From the NCBI RefSeq assembly GCF_048564905.1, contig NC_133007.1, positions 16,738,001 to 16,802,000 of the forward strand: a stretch of DNA of 64,000 nucleotides, written 5' to 3'. Shown piece after piece: positions 35,145 to 45,859 of the stretch. Numbering within the stretch: the stretch's first letter is position 1; every line of letters begins with the position of its first letter. The notes under the pieces are model-generated. The model had not been told where the DNA came from. It searched no databases and saw nothing but the letters and a program-made list of their open reading frames with translations. Origin of the DNA: Vicugna pacos. Its lineage: Eukaryota; Chordata; Mammalia; Artiodactyla; Camelidae. A program made the position numbers and the translations under genes.

Positions 35145-37155
35145 TCCTTTTTGGGGAAAAACTAGGCTGAAAATGTTTTAAAGGGCATCTGAGGCTGGTG
35201 GGAAAGCTGAATAGGAGGGTGAGGGTGGCTACTTCTAGGGTCTAGGCAGCATACCCGTGAGAGGGGCTCGGTTTTCTCTCCTGGACACGATAGCTTACAA
35301 GCTAAAGGTATTAGAATGCTGGCTAGCTGCTCTGTGGGTACAGCATGGGCTCCTAGAAAGGGCCCAAACCAGAGCTCACCCAAGCCTCTCCCTCCCCCAT
35401 TTGAGCTTCTCACCAGCCTTGAGGCAAACTCGGGTTCTATCCTAATGAACTGTGGAAACATGCGTCAGATAAGTGATCCGCCACCCCACGTCCCCTACCC
35501 AGGCGCTCTCCCAGGAGAAGAGACACAGGCCCTTTCAACTTAAGTCCAGAAGGATTTCCCTTGAAGTGGCTCCAGCCCTGCACGGGGCCTGGAGGCCTGA
35601 GGCCCAGGCCCTCCTGAGCTGCTGCCTCCACAGCAGCTGGGTTTCCTCTGCTGTCCCGTCCCAGCTCCGTGCTCTTAAAGGTCAGCAACCTGGCTGGCCC
35701 CAGCCAGCAGAAGCTTTGCTTCTGGTAAGAGCAAGAGACAGGAGAGGGATGTGGGCAGAGGAGGGGAAGGAAGGGAGTGCCAACGCACTGCACAGAGCCG
35801 TGTGTGGGAGACACTCAGAGAGGAGGGAGGCTCACCCAGCCCAGCCACACAGAGGTGAGGTGAGCTTCAAACCAAAGCCAAGGTGCAACCCGAAACGCGG
35901 TGTCCTGACGGTCAAGCAGCGCCTTGGCTGTTGGTGAGGAGGACCTATCTGCCTTCTCTCTTTATCTTCAGCACCTGCGGGAGCTCAACATTTTGTGAGC
36001 CCTGGGGAGAACACACGGGCCTGGGGCTTGGGGTTCTGAAAGGTCACGAGAGAGGAGATGTCATTTTGGCCCCTCCATCCCACAGCGGTGGAGGACAGCA
36101 CTTTCCCGAGTGGGGCCAGGAGTTGGGGTGAAGCTGCTGTGAGTTCAAGATCATCCTCAGGTCAGAGAACGTTTCACGAGATCCAGGGAACGCCTCTAAT
36201 TCCTTCTGAGACAGTTCTTAGCTCTGAGCCTCCTTCCAAGAGTTGTCCACAGGGTGACGAGAGCCCGTCCCCAGAGAGTCTTGGCTGAGAGGCAGGGAAG
36301 GGAGGGGGCAGGTCGCTTAGGGAGGGCTCACACCTAGTGAAAGGGTCAGATAGGCCTGCTGCCAAAGGCTGGAAACCAACTTCAGTGGAGGCCTGGGGTC
36401 CTTCTGAGCACCCAGCACAAAGCTTTTCCCCACCTACCCTGTGCCTCAGTGTCCCCTGTGAAATAGGCAGACAGGAATTCCTGACCAGTCTCTCGGGGCT
36501 AAACGAAGTGATGCTCCTGTGATCCCCTCTGCTTTTTCCTGCAGAAAGTTGGGACAACGGTGCCATTTGCAATGTGTCTCCATCTGGAGTATTGTGTACC
36601 AGTCAATTCAATACGCTGTTTCTTAAGCCCCTAGCACTCAGTGCTGGCTGGCATCATGAACTTACTGCGTCTATCCTCAGGAAACTGGTGGTTTCAAAAA
36701 GCAGTAAGACATTTCACGCCAAATGACGAGAGCAGAAATTCTGAAGTTTTCTTTCAATCCCAGCCCATGCTGGATGGCGCTGGAATGTGTGTTCCCCATG
36801 TGACTGCCAAAAACCCCACCGTCACCCTGCACCCAACTTTCTCCCCGGGTCAAGAGTGCATATAACTGAAAGTGATTTTGACATAGGTTTATCTTTGACT
36901 CCACTTTAAATTTTGCAATAGAAGAAAGTTACTTCTAAGTTTTTGTATTCTATCTATTATACATAACTTTGTTCTTATAACACCTTCTAATGGTTAATGG
37001 TCAAGAACCAATACAGTAGGTGCTGTTTTCAGGCAATATTATAACTGTGCTCTATACCAGCCTTATTGTTGACATAAATATTCACATAAATCTTACCTGT
37101 GAAGGGAAGTTGTAGGTTAGAATTTTTTGACGTTACAAAAATTCCCAAGAGATTG
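35145..37155. other. Single-copy-looking intron stretch
   Basis: GC-rich to about 36550, then AT-rich. Open frames at 35437-35937 lack domains and overlap one another on opposite strands. Confidence 0.4.
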
Positions 37156-37159
37156 GCTG

Positions 37160-37362
37160 ATACAAACTACTATGTACAGAATAGATAAAAACAAGGTCCT
37201 ATTGTATAGCACAGAGAACTATATTCAATGGCTTGTAGTAACATGTAATGGAAAAGTATATATATATACACACATATATATAATATATATATATAACTGA
37301 ATCATTATGCTGTATACCAGAAGCTAATACATTATAAATTTTAAAAAAAAACTTCATACAAG
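37160..37362 (+). mobile_element. Cetartiodactyl-type L1 3' end, sense orientation
   Basis: The only L1 3' end of this type on the plus strand here: 'aaaaacaaggtcctattgta', 'tagcacagagaactatattc', an expanded TA/CA-rich part, then 'aatcattatgctgtatacca' and an A-rich end. The central TA repeat is about 45 bp and is longer than in the other copies. Confidence 0.85.
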
Positions 37363-37364
37363 AA

Positions 37365-38230
37365 AAAAAAATTTCCAAGAGTGCATGATAAAAGCCAAGA
37401 AATTATAGCCAATCACAAATTAAATAAATTACTTGCAACCAAATAATTTCAAAAGCAAGATTATTAAAATGCTTTTCAAATCTTTTTATAACAAAGTAGT
37501 TATATATTTTACGTGGAACCCATGTGCATCATCACGTTTGATTTGAAGCAGAGTGGGCTGAAGAGATAAAAGGTTTAAAAAGGTCTTGCTTAAACCATCC
37601 TTTAAAATGTCCCTGTTCTCTCTGAAATCACCTGAGAAGAATATGCCTCAGTCACCCTTGTTTTCATGTTTCAGAGCCTATGGTCTCAGGTTGAAGAGGT
37701 TCCAGGCTAAAATTTTGGAGCTGGGAGAGGTCTCACGTTGGCTCCATGGTTGCTTGAACAGGAAGAGACCTCCAGGGTGCTGGGGGGCAGGACTGGGAAG
37801 GGAGGGGGTATCTGAAGGGCGAAGTAGCACCGTAAGGCACACAGCTGCTACGGTTTTCTTCATATATTGAAGACTAGCATGGACTCATATCAACTCTTTT
37901 CCTAGCTAAATTAACCCTATTTTCTTTACTTTTTTTTCCACTTTCTGTTTCCCGTCGTCATGACCCTACCTAGACTTCTCCAGTTCGTCTCCATTTGGCA
38001 CGTGTTGAGAAGCTCTAAACCAAGCACCGAATGTTCAGGGAAAAGTGAGGAAACTGTTTCTTTCACACCAGGGCAGGACTGTGTTTCAACTGTAGGGCCG
38101 CCTTAACAAACCACCTGGCAGGTCTACTCTCTTTTCGGATCCATTGGTTGTCTGCCTAATTGGGTCTTGGCTTGGGCTGGGACTGGGGTATCAGACAATG
38201 CGGCCGTGGCCATTGAGTAACATAGTCCAG
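37365..38230. other. Unassigned intron stretch
   Basis: No gene or repeat recognised. The frame at 37586-37870 has no domain. Confidence 0.35.
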
Positions 38231-38234
38231 CGTG

Positions 38235-38480
38235 GTTTTTGAATTCTGAGCACCTCCTCAGTGTCGAGCTAGGTGTTTAGATCTGGGGCATGGAAGATAA
38301 CAGAGAAGTAGGAAATGTGACCTCACAGTCAAGAAGCTCATACCCAAATGGGCAAGACAAGACCCAGGGTCAAGGGCAGTAAAGAAGGTAGTTGTGATCA
38401 ATCGTTTGGTGCAGAAAAGGAACTGGCATCTGCAGGAGGAGCTCAGGCGACCTTGACTGATGGGTAGGATGTGGATACGT
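38235..38480 (-). repeat. L2 LINE relic
   Basis: Reverse-strand L2-like text: 'ctgagcacctcctcagtgtc', 'gacctcacagtcaagaagct' and later 'gtgatcaatcgtttggtgca'. Weak match. Confidence 0.4.
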
Positions 38481-38939
38481 GGATTGACAGGAGGGAGGAG
38501 GGGTCCGGGGTGAGGGGTCAGCTGCGGTCCAGGCATGGAGAGGACAGGTGTAGTTGAGGCCCCACGGAGGTGAACCTAGCTGGGTGGGAGAGACACGGAC
38601 TGGGGACATAGGTGGAAAGTTTGTGACCAGAGTGTGAGATGCTGAAGCCACATGGTGTGGGGAGAGGTTTGCTATGTGATGCAAAAGCAAATTGGAACTT
38701 CTGGGTGGTTTTTGAAGGGGAAGGAGGGGGGCACGACCACCATTGGGCTGCAGTGCGTGGTGCATGGAGGCGGATGTGTCACGTCATGTAATTGCCTCCA
38801 TCTCGTGGTCACAGTCATGGTCGCAGAAACGAGATCGGCAGGTCTGTGGGGGCCTTTGAGCTAGTCAAGACTGACCTTCTCTTTTGATTTCTTTCTGGTT
38901 TAGTTTTCATTCCGGTTAATGCCCCTCCCCCCCCCACTT

Positions 38940-39389
38940 TCAAAATAGTGCACATTTAATTTAGAAAACGTTTAAAGTACAGAGAAGAATAAAGCAACAG
39001 ACCTTAGTCATCACTCATCTCTGTAGAGTAACCACTACTACCAGTGTCACTGATTTCTTTCCAGTCCTTATTTTTATACACTGGCTTCTTAATGGTTGAG
39101 ATTAAACAGTATAAATAATGCAACTGTCCATTAGCCGTACAGGTTTGAATACTTTTGGCGACAAGGTGGTTTAAACCCTATTAGGGACCAGGATCTCACT
39201 ACATCTTTAAGCATTTTGGAAACAGAGATAGCATAAACAATGTTTTTCTATTTATGAAGTAATACATGCTTATCTAGAAAATACGCAATACTTAAAAGTG
39301 TAAAAATTTAAAGCATCCATAATTCTGTTGTCCCGAAATCACCTAATCTGTTGTTGACATTTTGCAGTATTTTCTTCTAATATTCTTCC
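38940..39389 (-). mobile_element. Old L1M 3'-region relic (split by a SINE)
   Basis: Reverse-strand L1M-type text: 'gcacatttaatttagaaaac', 'gtaaccactactaccagtgt', 'gtaatacatgcttatctaga' and 'gttgacattttgcagtattt'. It stops at the camelid SINE and resumes for a short distance after 39603. Confidence 0.5.
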
Positions 39390-39407
39390 AAAATAATGTG
39401 CATTTTA

Positions 39408-39585
39408 GAGGGAGAGTAGAGCTTAGTGGTAGAGTGCGTGCTTAGCACGCAGGAGGTGCTGGGTTCAATCCCCAGGATTTCTGTTAAAAATAAATAAATA
39501 AATAAACCTAGTTCCCCGCCCCCAAATCCAAAAAGATGTTTAAAAAAAATTAAAATTGCAACAGATTTAAAAAAACAAAGAAAAC
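39408..39585 (+). repeat. Camelid SINE, sense copy with perfect target-site duplication
   Basis: Plus-strand copy: 'gagcttagtggtagagtgcg', 'tgcttagcacgcaggaggtg', 'ctgggttcaatccccaggat', an AAATA tail run and a long A-rich end. Its tRNA-like head still shows A-box and B-box-like text (GGTTCAATCCC fits a B box). The 18-bp segment aaaataatgtgcatttta occurs at 39390-39407 and 39586-39603 with no mismatch, so the insertion is comparatively young. It landed inside an older L1M relic. Confidence 0.95.
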
Positions 39586-39694
39586 AAAATAATGTGCATT
39601 TTAAAAACAAAATTGGTCATACAACTTGGATCTTGCTGTCTTCATTTGTGATATCACAGAAGTTTCTGTCTGCTGACAGTGGTGAACATTATAT

Positions 39695-39890
39695 TAACCT
39701 AACATTTATTGAGTGCTTAGTATGAACCAGGCCATTCAAAGCATTTTTACGTACATTCACTCATTTTAATCTTTACAACAGCCCTTGAAGATAAGTACTA
39801 CTTTTTAGTTCCACTTTACAGACAAGATAACTTAGGCACAGAAGGTAGGATTTGAAGCTGGATGTTCTGACTTCAGAGCCAGCACTCCTA
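39695..39890 (-). repeat. MIR or L2-class relic
   Basis: 'atttattgagtgcttagtat', 'atctttacaacagcccttga', 'ttccactttacagacaagat' and 'ggatttgaagctggatgttc' follow the MIR order on the reverse strand, including its 3' end. Confidence 0.75.
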
Positions 39891-39948
39891 CCCACCATAT
39901 GGCCTCGGCAACCCGTTCTCAGCAAAGCTTCTTTCAGTGAACTCAAGT

Positions 39949-39976
39949 ATACACACACACACACACACACACACAG
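39949..39976 (+). repeat. (AC)n microsatellite
   Basis: About 13-14 AC units without interruption. Confidence 0.92.
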
Positions 39977-39979
39977 ACA

Positions 39980-40865
39980 TGCACGCACATCTAACCTCTT
40001 GTTCATGAGACCGACTTTTAAATACTGAAAGCATTTCTGGGTCCCCAAGTCTTGCCTTTATCAGGCTTAACATCATCATCTCAGTCATTCTTCATGGCTC
40101 AAGGCCCTTCACCATGTTGTCTTCACTCAGGCAGGGCTGTGTTCTTTTGTGTCCCTTTAACTGGGCGGCTAGAAACAAAAGCATGGCTATAGGGTAACAT
40201 GCTCGAACCTGGAAGCAGCCAGCCTCTCCACCTGCGTGTGCTGCACACTGGACACCTGTCAGGAGAGCCAGAAGCGCTTTGGCTTTTATGTGTAACAGCT
40301 GACCTGCCGTGAACAAAGAGTGCTTTTTCCAAATCCCTGGCCCCTCACAGCTCCAGGGCCTGGCTTGTGCAGCCTTTTGATTCGTTGCCTGGTCCTCTAG
40401 AGCACAGCCCAGGGGAAAGACATTTAGGAATTTCCAGGGGCCATAGTGTGGCTGGGCTGAGGACTTTCATGACAACCTGGTGGGGATCAAAATGACAGCG
40501 TCTGGCCTGCCTGGGTCAGTGGGGCAGGAGGGGAGACCCAGATCCGGCCGCAGAGCCAGCGGCTGCTCCAGCAGTACCTGTGGTTCTCCAGACAGCTTCC
40601 AAGTTTTCCACCAGGATGTCTCAAAAAGGCATCAGCTGTCAGAGGAGCCAGGCTTCCAGAGTCTGACTGGGTGGCAGGGGGGCAGCGAGGAAGGGGTCCT
40701 TCTGGGCAGGTGCTGGAACCACACAGACGGCACATCCAGGAGGGGCCTCTCCCTTCCCTGGGTCTGTCTGAGAACAAGGAAGGCAGCTTTATTCACCCGT
40801 CACCTGGCACTGACTGCTTGAGGTTGGAATCAGGACAGGTTCCAGGTACAATTGCCAAGATTATG
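39980..40865. other. Unassigned intron stretch
   Basis: No gene or repeat recognised. The plus frame at 40480-40821 and the minus frame at 40487-40777 lie opposite each other and have no domain. Confidence 0.35.
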
Positions 40866-40880
40866 GTGGACTTTTGTCCT

Positions 40881-40992
40881 TTTTTTTTTTTTGGTATTTA
40901 TTTTAATTTTTTTAATGGAGGTACTGGGGAATTGAATCCAGGACCTCGTGCAAGCTAAGCATGTGCTCTACCACTGAGCTATACCCGCCCCC
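40881..40992 (-). repeat. Camelid SINE
   Basis: Reverse-strand copy: T run, 'ggtactggggaattgaatcc', 'aggacctcgtgcaagctaag' and 'ctctaccactgagctatacc'. A tggactttt-type duplication flanks it (near 40867 and 40993). Confidence 0.92.
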
Positions 40993-41299
40993 TGGACTTT
41001 TCCTTAATACCTTCTTCCCTTCCTAGCCTGACCAGTCCTCTTTTCTCTAGGGTCCCGGCAGAGGAGGGAGAGTAATCTGATAAACAGTTTCATGGTAAGG
41101 CATTAGTGGTGCACAGAAACTTAATGTCGTACCCCTGTCAGGGTCACTTCCACTCTAACAGAGACCCAAAGGCCTCCATCTGAAGATATTTTCAGAGAGA
41201 GAACGTCCTACTGTCCCTCAGATTATTAAAGGGTGGCCAGTACCCTCTTCATCCTGCGCATTAAGAAAAAAAATATACAAACACAGCACTGATCCTTTA

Positions 41300-41460
41300 C
41301 ATCCTGGAGCCCTGACTTCCCCATCCATGAGATGAGGTGAATAATAGTACATCCCTTGTAGGGTTTTATGAGATTAATGAGATGATGCCTGTAAAGCTCT
41401 TAGAACTAAATCTGGAACACAGTTAGACTTCAATATATGTTATTATTACTGTGAGTTATT
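41300..41460 (+). repeat. MIR SINE relic
   Basis: Plus-strand MIR 3' half: 'cccatccatgagatgaggtg', 'gtacatcccttgtagggttt', 'gagatgatgcctgtaaagct' and 'gacttcaatatatgttatta'. Confidence 0.8.
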
Positions 41461-41464
41461 AATT

Positions 41465-41595
41465 TGATAATAGAGCATCTTCATATTTATTTTGCCATTT
41501 TATCCTTACAACCACCCTGTGAATTTAGTTCTATTGCTGATTTTCTAGATTAAGAAAGGGAATTGGGGGATTAAGTATGTAGCTAAGTAAGAATG
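41465..41595 (-). repeat. MIR SINE relic
   Basis: Reverse-strand MIR immediately after the previous one: 'ccttacaaccaccctgtgaa' and 'agattaagaaagggaattgg'. Two MIRs in opposite orientation meet here. Confidence 0.5.
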
Positions 41596-41879
41596 GAGCA
41601 CAGCCAAGCTCTCTCTGAAAGGGTGCTTGGCTCTCCCTGCTCAGGAGGGTTTAGGGAAAGCCCAGGGGTCCAGCCCCGGGCCTGGCAGACTGGAGGCACA
41701 GAGACACCCCAGAACAGAGCCCACCTTGGGGAGCTCTCCAGAAGCTCAGAAAAGATGTCAGCAGCCTGGGAAAAGTGCCATTTCATCCCATAATGTACTT
41801 ACCAGCGAAGCTTCACTTCTGACCAGCTCCCCGTCTTCCGAAGAGGGAACCAAGGCAGCTCTTTCTGTTCCAAACACAT

Positions 41880-42560
41880 ATGAATGTAGAGGAAAATGAT
41901 ATAATGAACCACACATACATATTTCAGGGTGTATCTCTAAAAATTAGAGACTTATAAAAAAACATAACCACAACACCATTATCCTACCTGCACAATTTAC
42001 TCTAATTCCTTCATATCATCAAATATCTGGTCAGCATTTACATTCTTCCAACCTTCCTTTTTCAGCATTGCAGTGTGTTTGTTTGAATGAGGTGCCAACT
42101 GGCTTACACGTTGTTTTGCCTCTTTTACATCAGGTTTCCTTCCCCACACTCCGCCCTGCCCCCAACCCGTCTGATTTCCTTGAACTGTATCGTTGAGTTT
42201 GTTTCTGCCATAGATTTCCCACAGTCTGGATTGCGCTGCCTGCATCCCTGTGGCGTTCTGTGGCCTGGGCCTCTGCCTCCTGGATTGTATAAACTGGCAG
42301 GTGGACCTGGAGGCTTGATGGAATTCAGGTGTGACGTGGTAGCAAGACTCCTTCAAGGTAGTTTGGTGTATTTCATCAGGAGGTTCATGGTGTCCCAAGG
42401 TCTTTATCTGGGTGACATGAGAAGCCACTGATGATCACTGCCTACCGCTGCTATTTTCTTATGGGTTAGGTCTTTTTTCATTTATTGGGTGGAATACTTC
42501 TATAAAGTCCTCATCAACTATTCCGTTACTCTGATAAATACCCAGGATAGATGCTTATTT
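41880..42560 (-). mobile_element. Old L1M 3' UTR-type relic
   Basis: 'gataatgaaccacacata'-like text near 41898, then 'atttcagggtgtatctctaa', 'acataaccacaacaccatta', 'aaatatctggtcagcattta', 'cacagtctggattgcgctgc', 'ggaggcttgatggaattcag' and 'gatgatcactgcctaccgct'. The order fits a long, frequent old L1 3' UTR on the reverse strand. Subfamily unresolved. Confidence 0.55.
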
Positions 42561-42579
42561 ACAGAGATTATGATCTTTA

Positions 42580-42995
42580 GATGGATACGACGCTTATGAC
42601 TTAATTCAAAATAACCCTGGAAAGGGGGAGGGAGTAAACATCTAAAAGAAGAGCAGTGGGCTGATCGTTGTTGAGGTCAAGTGCCAGCTGCACAGAGGTT
42701 CATTCCTCTATCCTACTTTTGTGTATGTTTGATATATTTTATAACTAAAAGCAAGGGTTTTTGTTTTTCAGTAAAAAAATTAAGTAAGGATTTGGTTCCC
42801 AAGCATCCTCTGAAGGAGAGCAATGAGTGTGTTGGTTGGTTGGTTGTAGTGTCATGATGACTGCATAGACTTGAACATATTTAAGTTATTTTAATCCACT
42901 GTTGTTATTTTTCTTACTGATGCTTAAGTGGTTCAACTGCTGGCCAGTGGGAGCCTCCTCAGGTTGGCTCCCAAGTTCTTTTTGACCCAAGTCCA
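42580..42995. other. Unassigned intron stretch
   Basis: AT-rich spacer before the minisatellite. Nothing recognised. Confidence 0.35.
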
Positions 42996-43000
42996 GAGGT

Positions 43001-43209
43001 CTTTGCTCGTGGTCTTTGATAGGATCCTTGCTCGTGGTCTTTGATAGCATCCTTGCTCGTGGTCTTTGATAGCATCCTTGCTCGTGGTCTTTGATAGCAT
43101 CCTTGCTCGTGGTCTTTGATAGCATCCTTGCTCGTGGTCTTTGATAGCATCCTTGCTCGTGGTCTTTGATAGCATCCTTGCTCGTGGTCTTTGATAGCAT
43201 CCTTGCTTG
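43001..43209 (-). repeat. 25-bp minisatellite (VNTR)
   Basis: Eight copies and a partial ninth of a 25-bp unit, built around 'tccttgctcgtggtctttga' plus 'tagca'. The core starts at 43003 and recurs every 25 bp to 43178, and a decayed partial unit begins at 43203. Copies two to eight are identical and only the first differs, by one base (agga for agca). The unit has no stop in any minus frame, so three overlapping minus frames stay open through it and give 25-residue protein repeats. That is a by-product of the array and not evidence of coding. Confidence 0.97.
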
Positions 43210-43214
43210 CAGTA

Positions 43215-44190
43215 TGACAAGGGTCCTGTTTGTGTTGTACATTTCCTACACAGACCTGGGCCATTTTTCCTAAGGTAGGGTTGTGTCTTGCCTTAAAGGG
43301 TCTTTTTTTGTGTGTGTGTGCCTGGCCACTGTTACCGAAAGAGATCTCTCTCAGGCTCCAGTCAGACTCTGTAGCCAGGAGCAGAGTTTTGCTCCCTACA
43401 CACCAAGCAAGTGCCTGCCACCCTTTCCCCCAACAACTACCGCTGCACTCCCACTCCCACCCCCACCCAAGCAGGTGTCTCAGCGATGCGTTGACTGTGC
43501 TGGTGGGTGGGTGGAGGGGAAGGGAGATTAAAATCTGACTTTAAAGGCGCAGGCAGTAACTTGCTTGAGGCTGGCTCCCCCTCCCCAGCCCCAGCCCCAC
43601 CCCAGATTCAGAACCAGGGAGAAGGAAAGGAGGGCAGTGAGAGTGTTCAGTATCTATTTATCTATCTCTGTTTAGGCAGATTTATCTTGCATAGTAAATC
43701 AGAGAGAAACATTTAGGGAGGAGGCAGTGGGGTACCTCCGGTTTACAAGCTTTATCTTATCTCTGGGGTGAGGATGGGGGTTGTGCAGAGCCCTCCAGAG
43801 ACAAGCATAAGACGAAAAGGGCACAGAAGACTAGAGGGGGATTGGCCAAGCACAGCCTTCAGACACGCGGGGTGCCACCAAGTAGAAGACAGTGCATACT
43901 GTTAACTTCCAAGGGCAGAACTAGCCCCTGTGGGTCAGGGTGACAAGGATGCTAGTGACAGTAGAACCGCCCAGCAATGGAGTGAGGAGCTGTCACATGA
44001 AGCAGTGAGAGTTCTGAAAAGTCTGGAAGATCTCCAGCCAGGAATGTTTGGGAAGGGGCTTCCCATATGACGACTGGGCATATACTCAAAGACAGGACGT
44101 GGATTTGGACACGGCAGAGGAGAAAAACCCAGGGCTCATGGTTGGATGCACCAGCTGTGTGAACTTGGTCTGGTCAGTTCCTGCCCACTT
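43215..44190. other. Unassigned intron stretch
   Basis: Contains a C-rich part (43435-43480, 43570-43605) and a short tattta/tctatc run near 43652. No gene recognised. Confidence 0.35.
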
Positions 44191-44194
44191 TAAA

Positions 44195-44520
44195 AAACAT
44201 ATATTATTGTTTTTCTTTTTATTGGAGTACAGTCAATTACAATATGTCTATCTCTGGTGTACAGCACAATGTCCCAGTCCTGCATACACATACATATATT
44301 CGTTTTCACATTTTTTTCCATTAAAGGTTATTACAAGATATTGAGCATAGTTCCCTGTGCTATACAAAAGGCGCTTTCTAAAAAATCTATCTCTATACAT
44401 AGTGGCTAACATTTGTAAATATCAAACTCCCAAATTTATCCCCTCCCATCTCCTTTCCACGGTAACCATAAGATTGTTTACTAAGACTGAGAGTTTGTTT
44501 CTGTTTTGTAGATGAGTTCA
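44195..44520 (-). mobile_element. Cetartiodactyl-type L1 3' end
   Basis: 'ttattggagtacagtcaatt', 'ctctggtgtacagcacaatg', 'aaaggttattacaagatatt', 'agttccctgtgctatacaaa' and a longer upstream part with 'tcaaactcccaaatttatcc'. The longest of the six copies of this type. Confidence 0.85.
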
Positions 44521-44529
44521 CAGTGTCCT

Positions 44530-44648
44530 TTTTAAAAAATATTTTATTTTATTTCTTTTTTTTATGGAGGTACTGGGGATTGAACCCAGGACCTCCCATA
44601 TGCTAAGCACGTGCTGTATCACAGAGCTACACTCATCCTCCTCCTCCC
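44530..44648 (-). repeat. Camelid SINE beside an L1
   Basis: Reverse-strand copy: T-rich tail, 'ggtactggggattgaaccca', 'ggacctcccatatgctaagc' and 'gtgctgtatcacagagctac'. It directly follows an L1 of the same orientation. Confidence 0.9.
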
Positions 44649-44654
44649 CACTTT

Positions 44655-45060
44655 TTTGATCACGCCTCATCCTCAAGGCTATTTTGGCAGGGAACAGTGG
44701 GCAGTTAAAGGAGAGATGAGTTGAGAAGCTCTGGGAATCCCTGGGTGTGGGTGTGGTTGAATGATCCTCTCGTCTCTGCTGGGGAATCTGCAGATAGGTG
44801 AGAAGCGACTGCATTTGTCTTCCAAACAATGTCCAGGCTGAAACTGCTCCCAGACTGAAGTCGCATGATAGAAAGACCCAGAGTGGAGGAGACGGTGAGC
44901 AAAGGGAGGAGGCAGCCAAGCATGCCCTGGGGCAGTGGATGGAGGCTCTGGAGGAAGCTGGTCCTTTCAGAGGATAGAACCACCCAGAGGCACTAACAGC
45001 GAGTCTGAACAGGAAAACACTGCTTTTCAAAAAGAGGTCTCAGAATAGATTTCTCTGTAA
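44655..45060. other. Unassigned intron stretch
   Basis: Part of a 170-codon minus frame (44518-45030) whose C-terminal end is made by the SINE, so it is not a gene. Confidence 0.4.
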
Positions 45061-45068
45061 AACTACAG

Positions 45069-45124
45069 GTGTGTGTGTGTGTGTGTGTGTTTGTGTGTGT
45101 GCGTGTGTTTGTGTGTGTGTGTGT
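45069..45124 (+). repeat. (TG)n microsatellite, interrupted
   Basis: TG runs interrupted by ttg and cg. Nearly 56 bp of alternating DNA. Confidence 0.92.
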
Positions 45125-45129
45125 AAAAC

Positions 45130-45855
45130 TAAAAGAAAACAAATGATGGCGGACACCTGAGTAGTCCCACCTGACTCCTTCCAGGCCTGAGCTACAGAAT
45201 ATTTCTTTGGGCTGGAGGGTGAGGCCAGAGGAGCAGACCTGCGGGGAAGGCCGGAGGGCAGGAGCCTGAGTGGAGGGTTTCCAAGCAGCAACGTGCATCC
45301 CACACCCCTGCACGCCAGGGTGTACAGGGCGTGAGCCAGGCCAACAAGACCTGGAAATTCTAGGCCATGGGGCCACCCCAGGCCCGGGTAGCCCTCGTGA
45401 TATGTCGGAAGAGCGTGGTCAGACACAAGAAGGACAGCAGTCTCACTCACAAATATATCCACATTTAAAGCATTTCCTACACATGCCTCTGTCCCCTTTG
45501 ATTCTTATTTCTCCTAAAAAAAAGTGATGAATTAAATAAAAACTGCAAGAGGATCCAATTTTAACAGCAGCAAAATCCTAACGGAAGTGTAATTGCATCT
45601 TTTCTAACCTGGTTATAAAACAGCGATTGTGGCTATATTGTTACTGTCCTCTTGACAAAAGCCCACAATATTTCCTTCTTAATTTTGCTGCATTTAAATA
45701 AAGTCAGTTCCATTAGACTTGCTTTCCCCCATGTGCACATGCTGTGGATGAGTGTGTACAGACACATTTAGCAATAGGTAGAATTCTGCCAATCCGGGCT
45801 CCTGCATAAAACACTTCTTAAGTTTTTTTATTGTGAATGTTTCTCAGAATATCAT
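45130..45855. other. Unassigned intron stretch
   Basis: No repeat or gene recognised. The frames at 44993-45462 owe their length to the TG tract. Confidence 0.35.
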
Positions 45856-45859
45856 TGAA

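Noticed and set aside
39408-39480. tRNA-Ala gene
   Set aside because: A and B box-like text is present, but it belongs to a SINE with an AAATA and A-rich tail and target-site duplications. The cloverleaf is not kept.
43001-43209. CRISPR-like array
   Set aside because: Repeats are directly adjacent with no spacers, and the genome is mammalian. It is a minisatellite.
42886-43264. Three minus-strand frames with DHEQGCYQRPRARMLSKTTS-type repeats
   Set aside because: They are the same 25-bp minisatellite read in three phases. No unique domain at either side.
44518-45030. 170-codon minus-strand frame
   Set aside because: Its C-terminal part is translated from a camelid SINE, and the rest has no domain.
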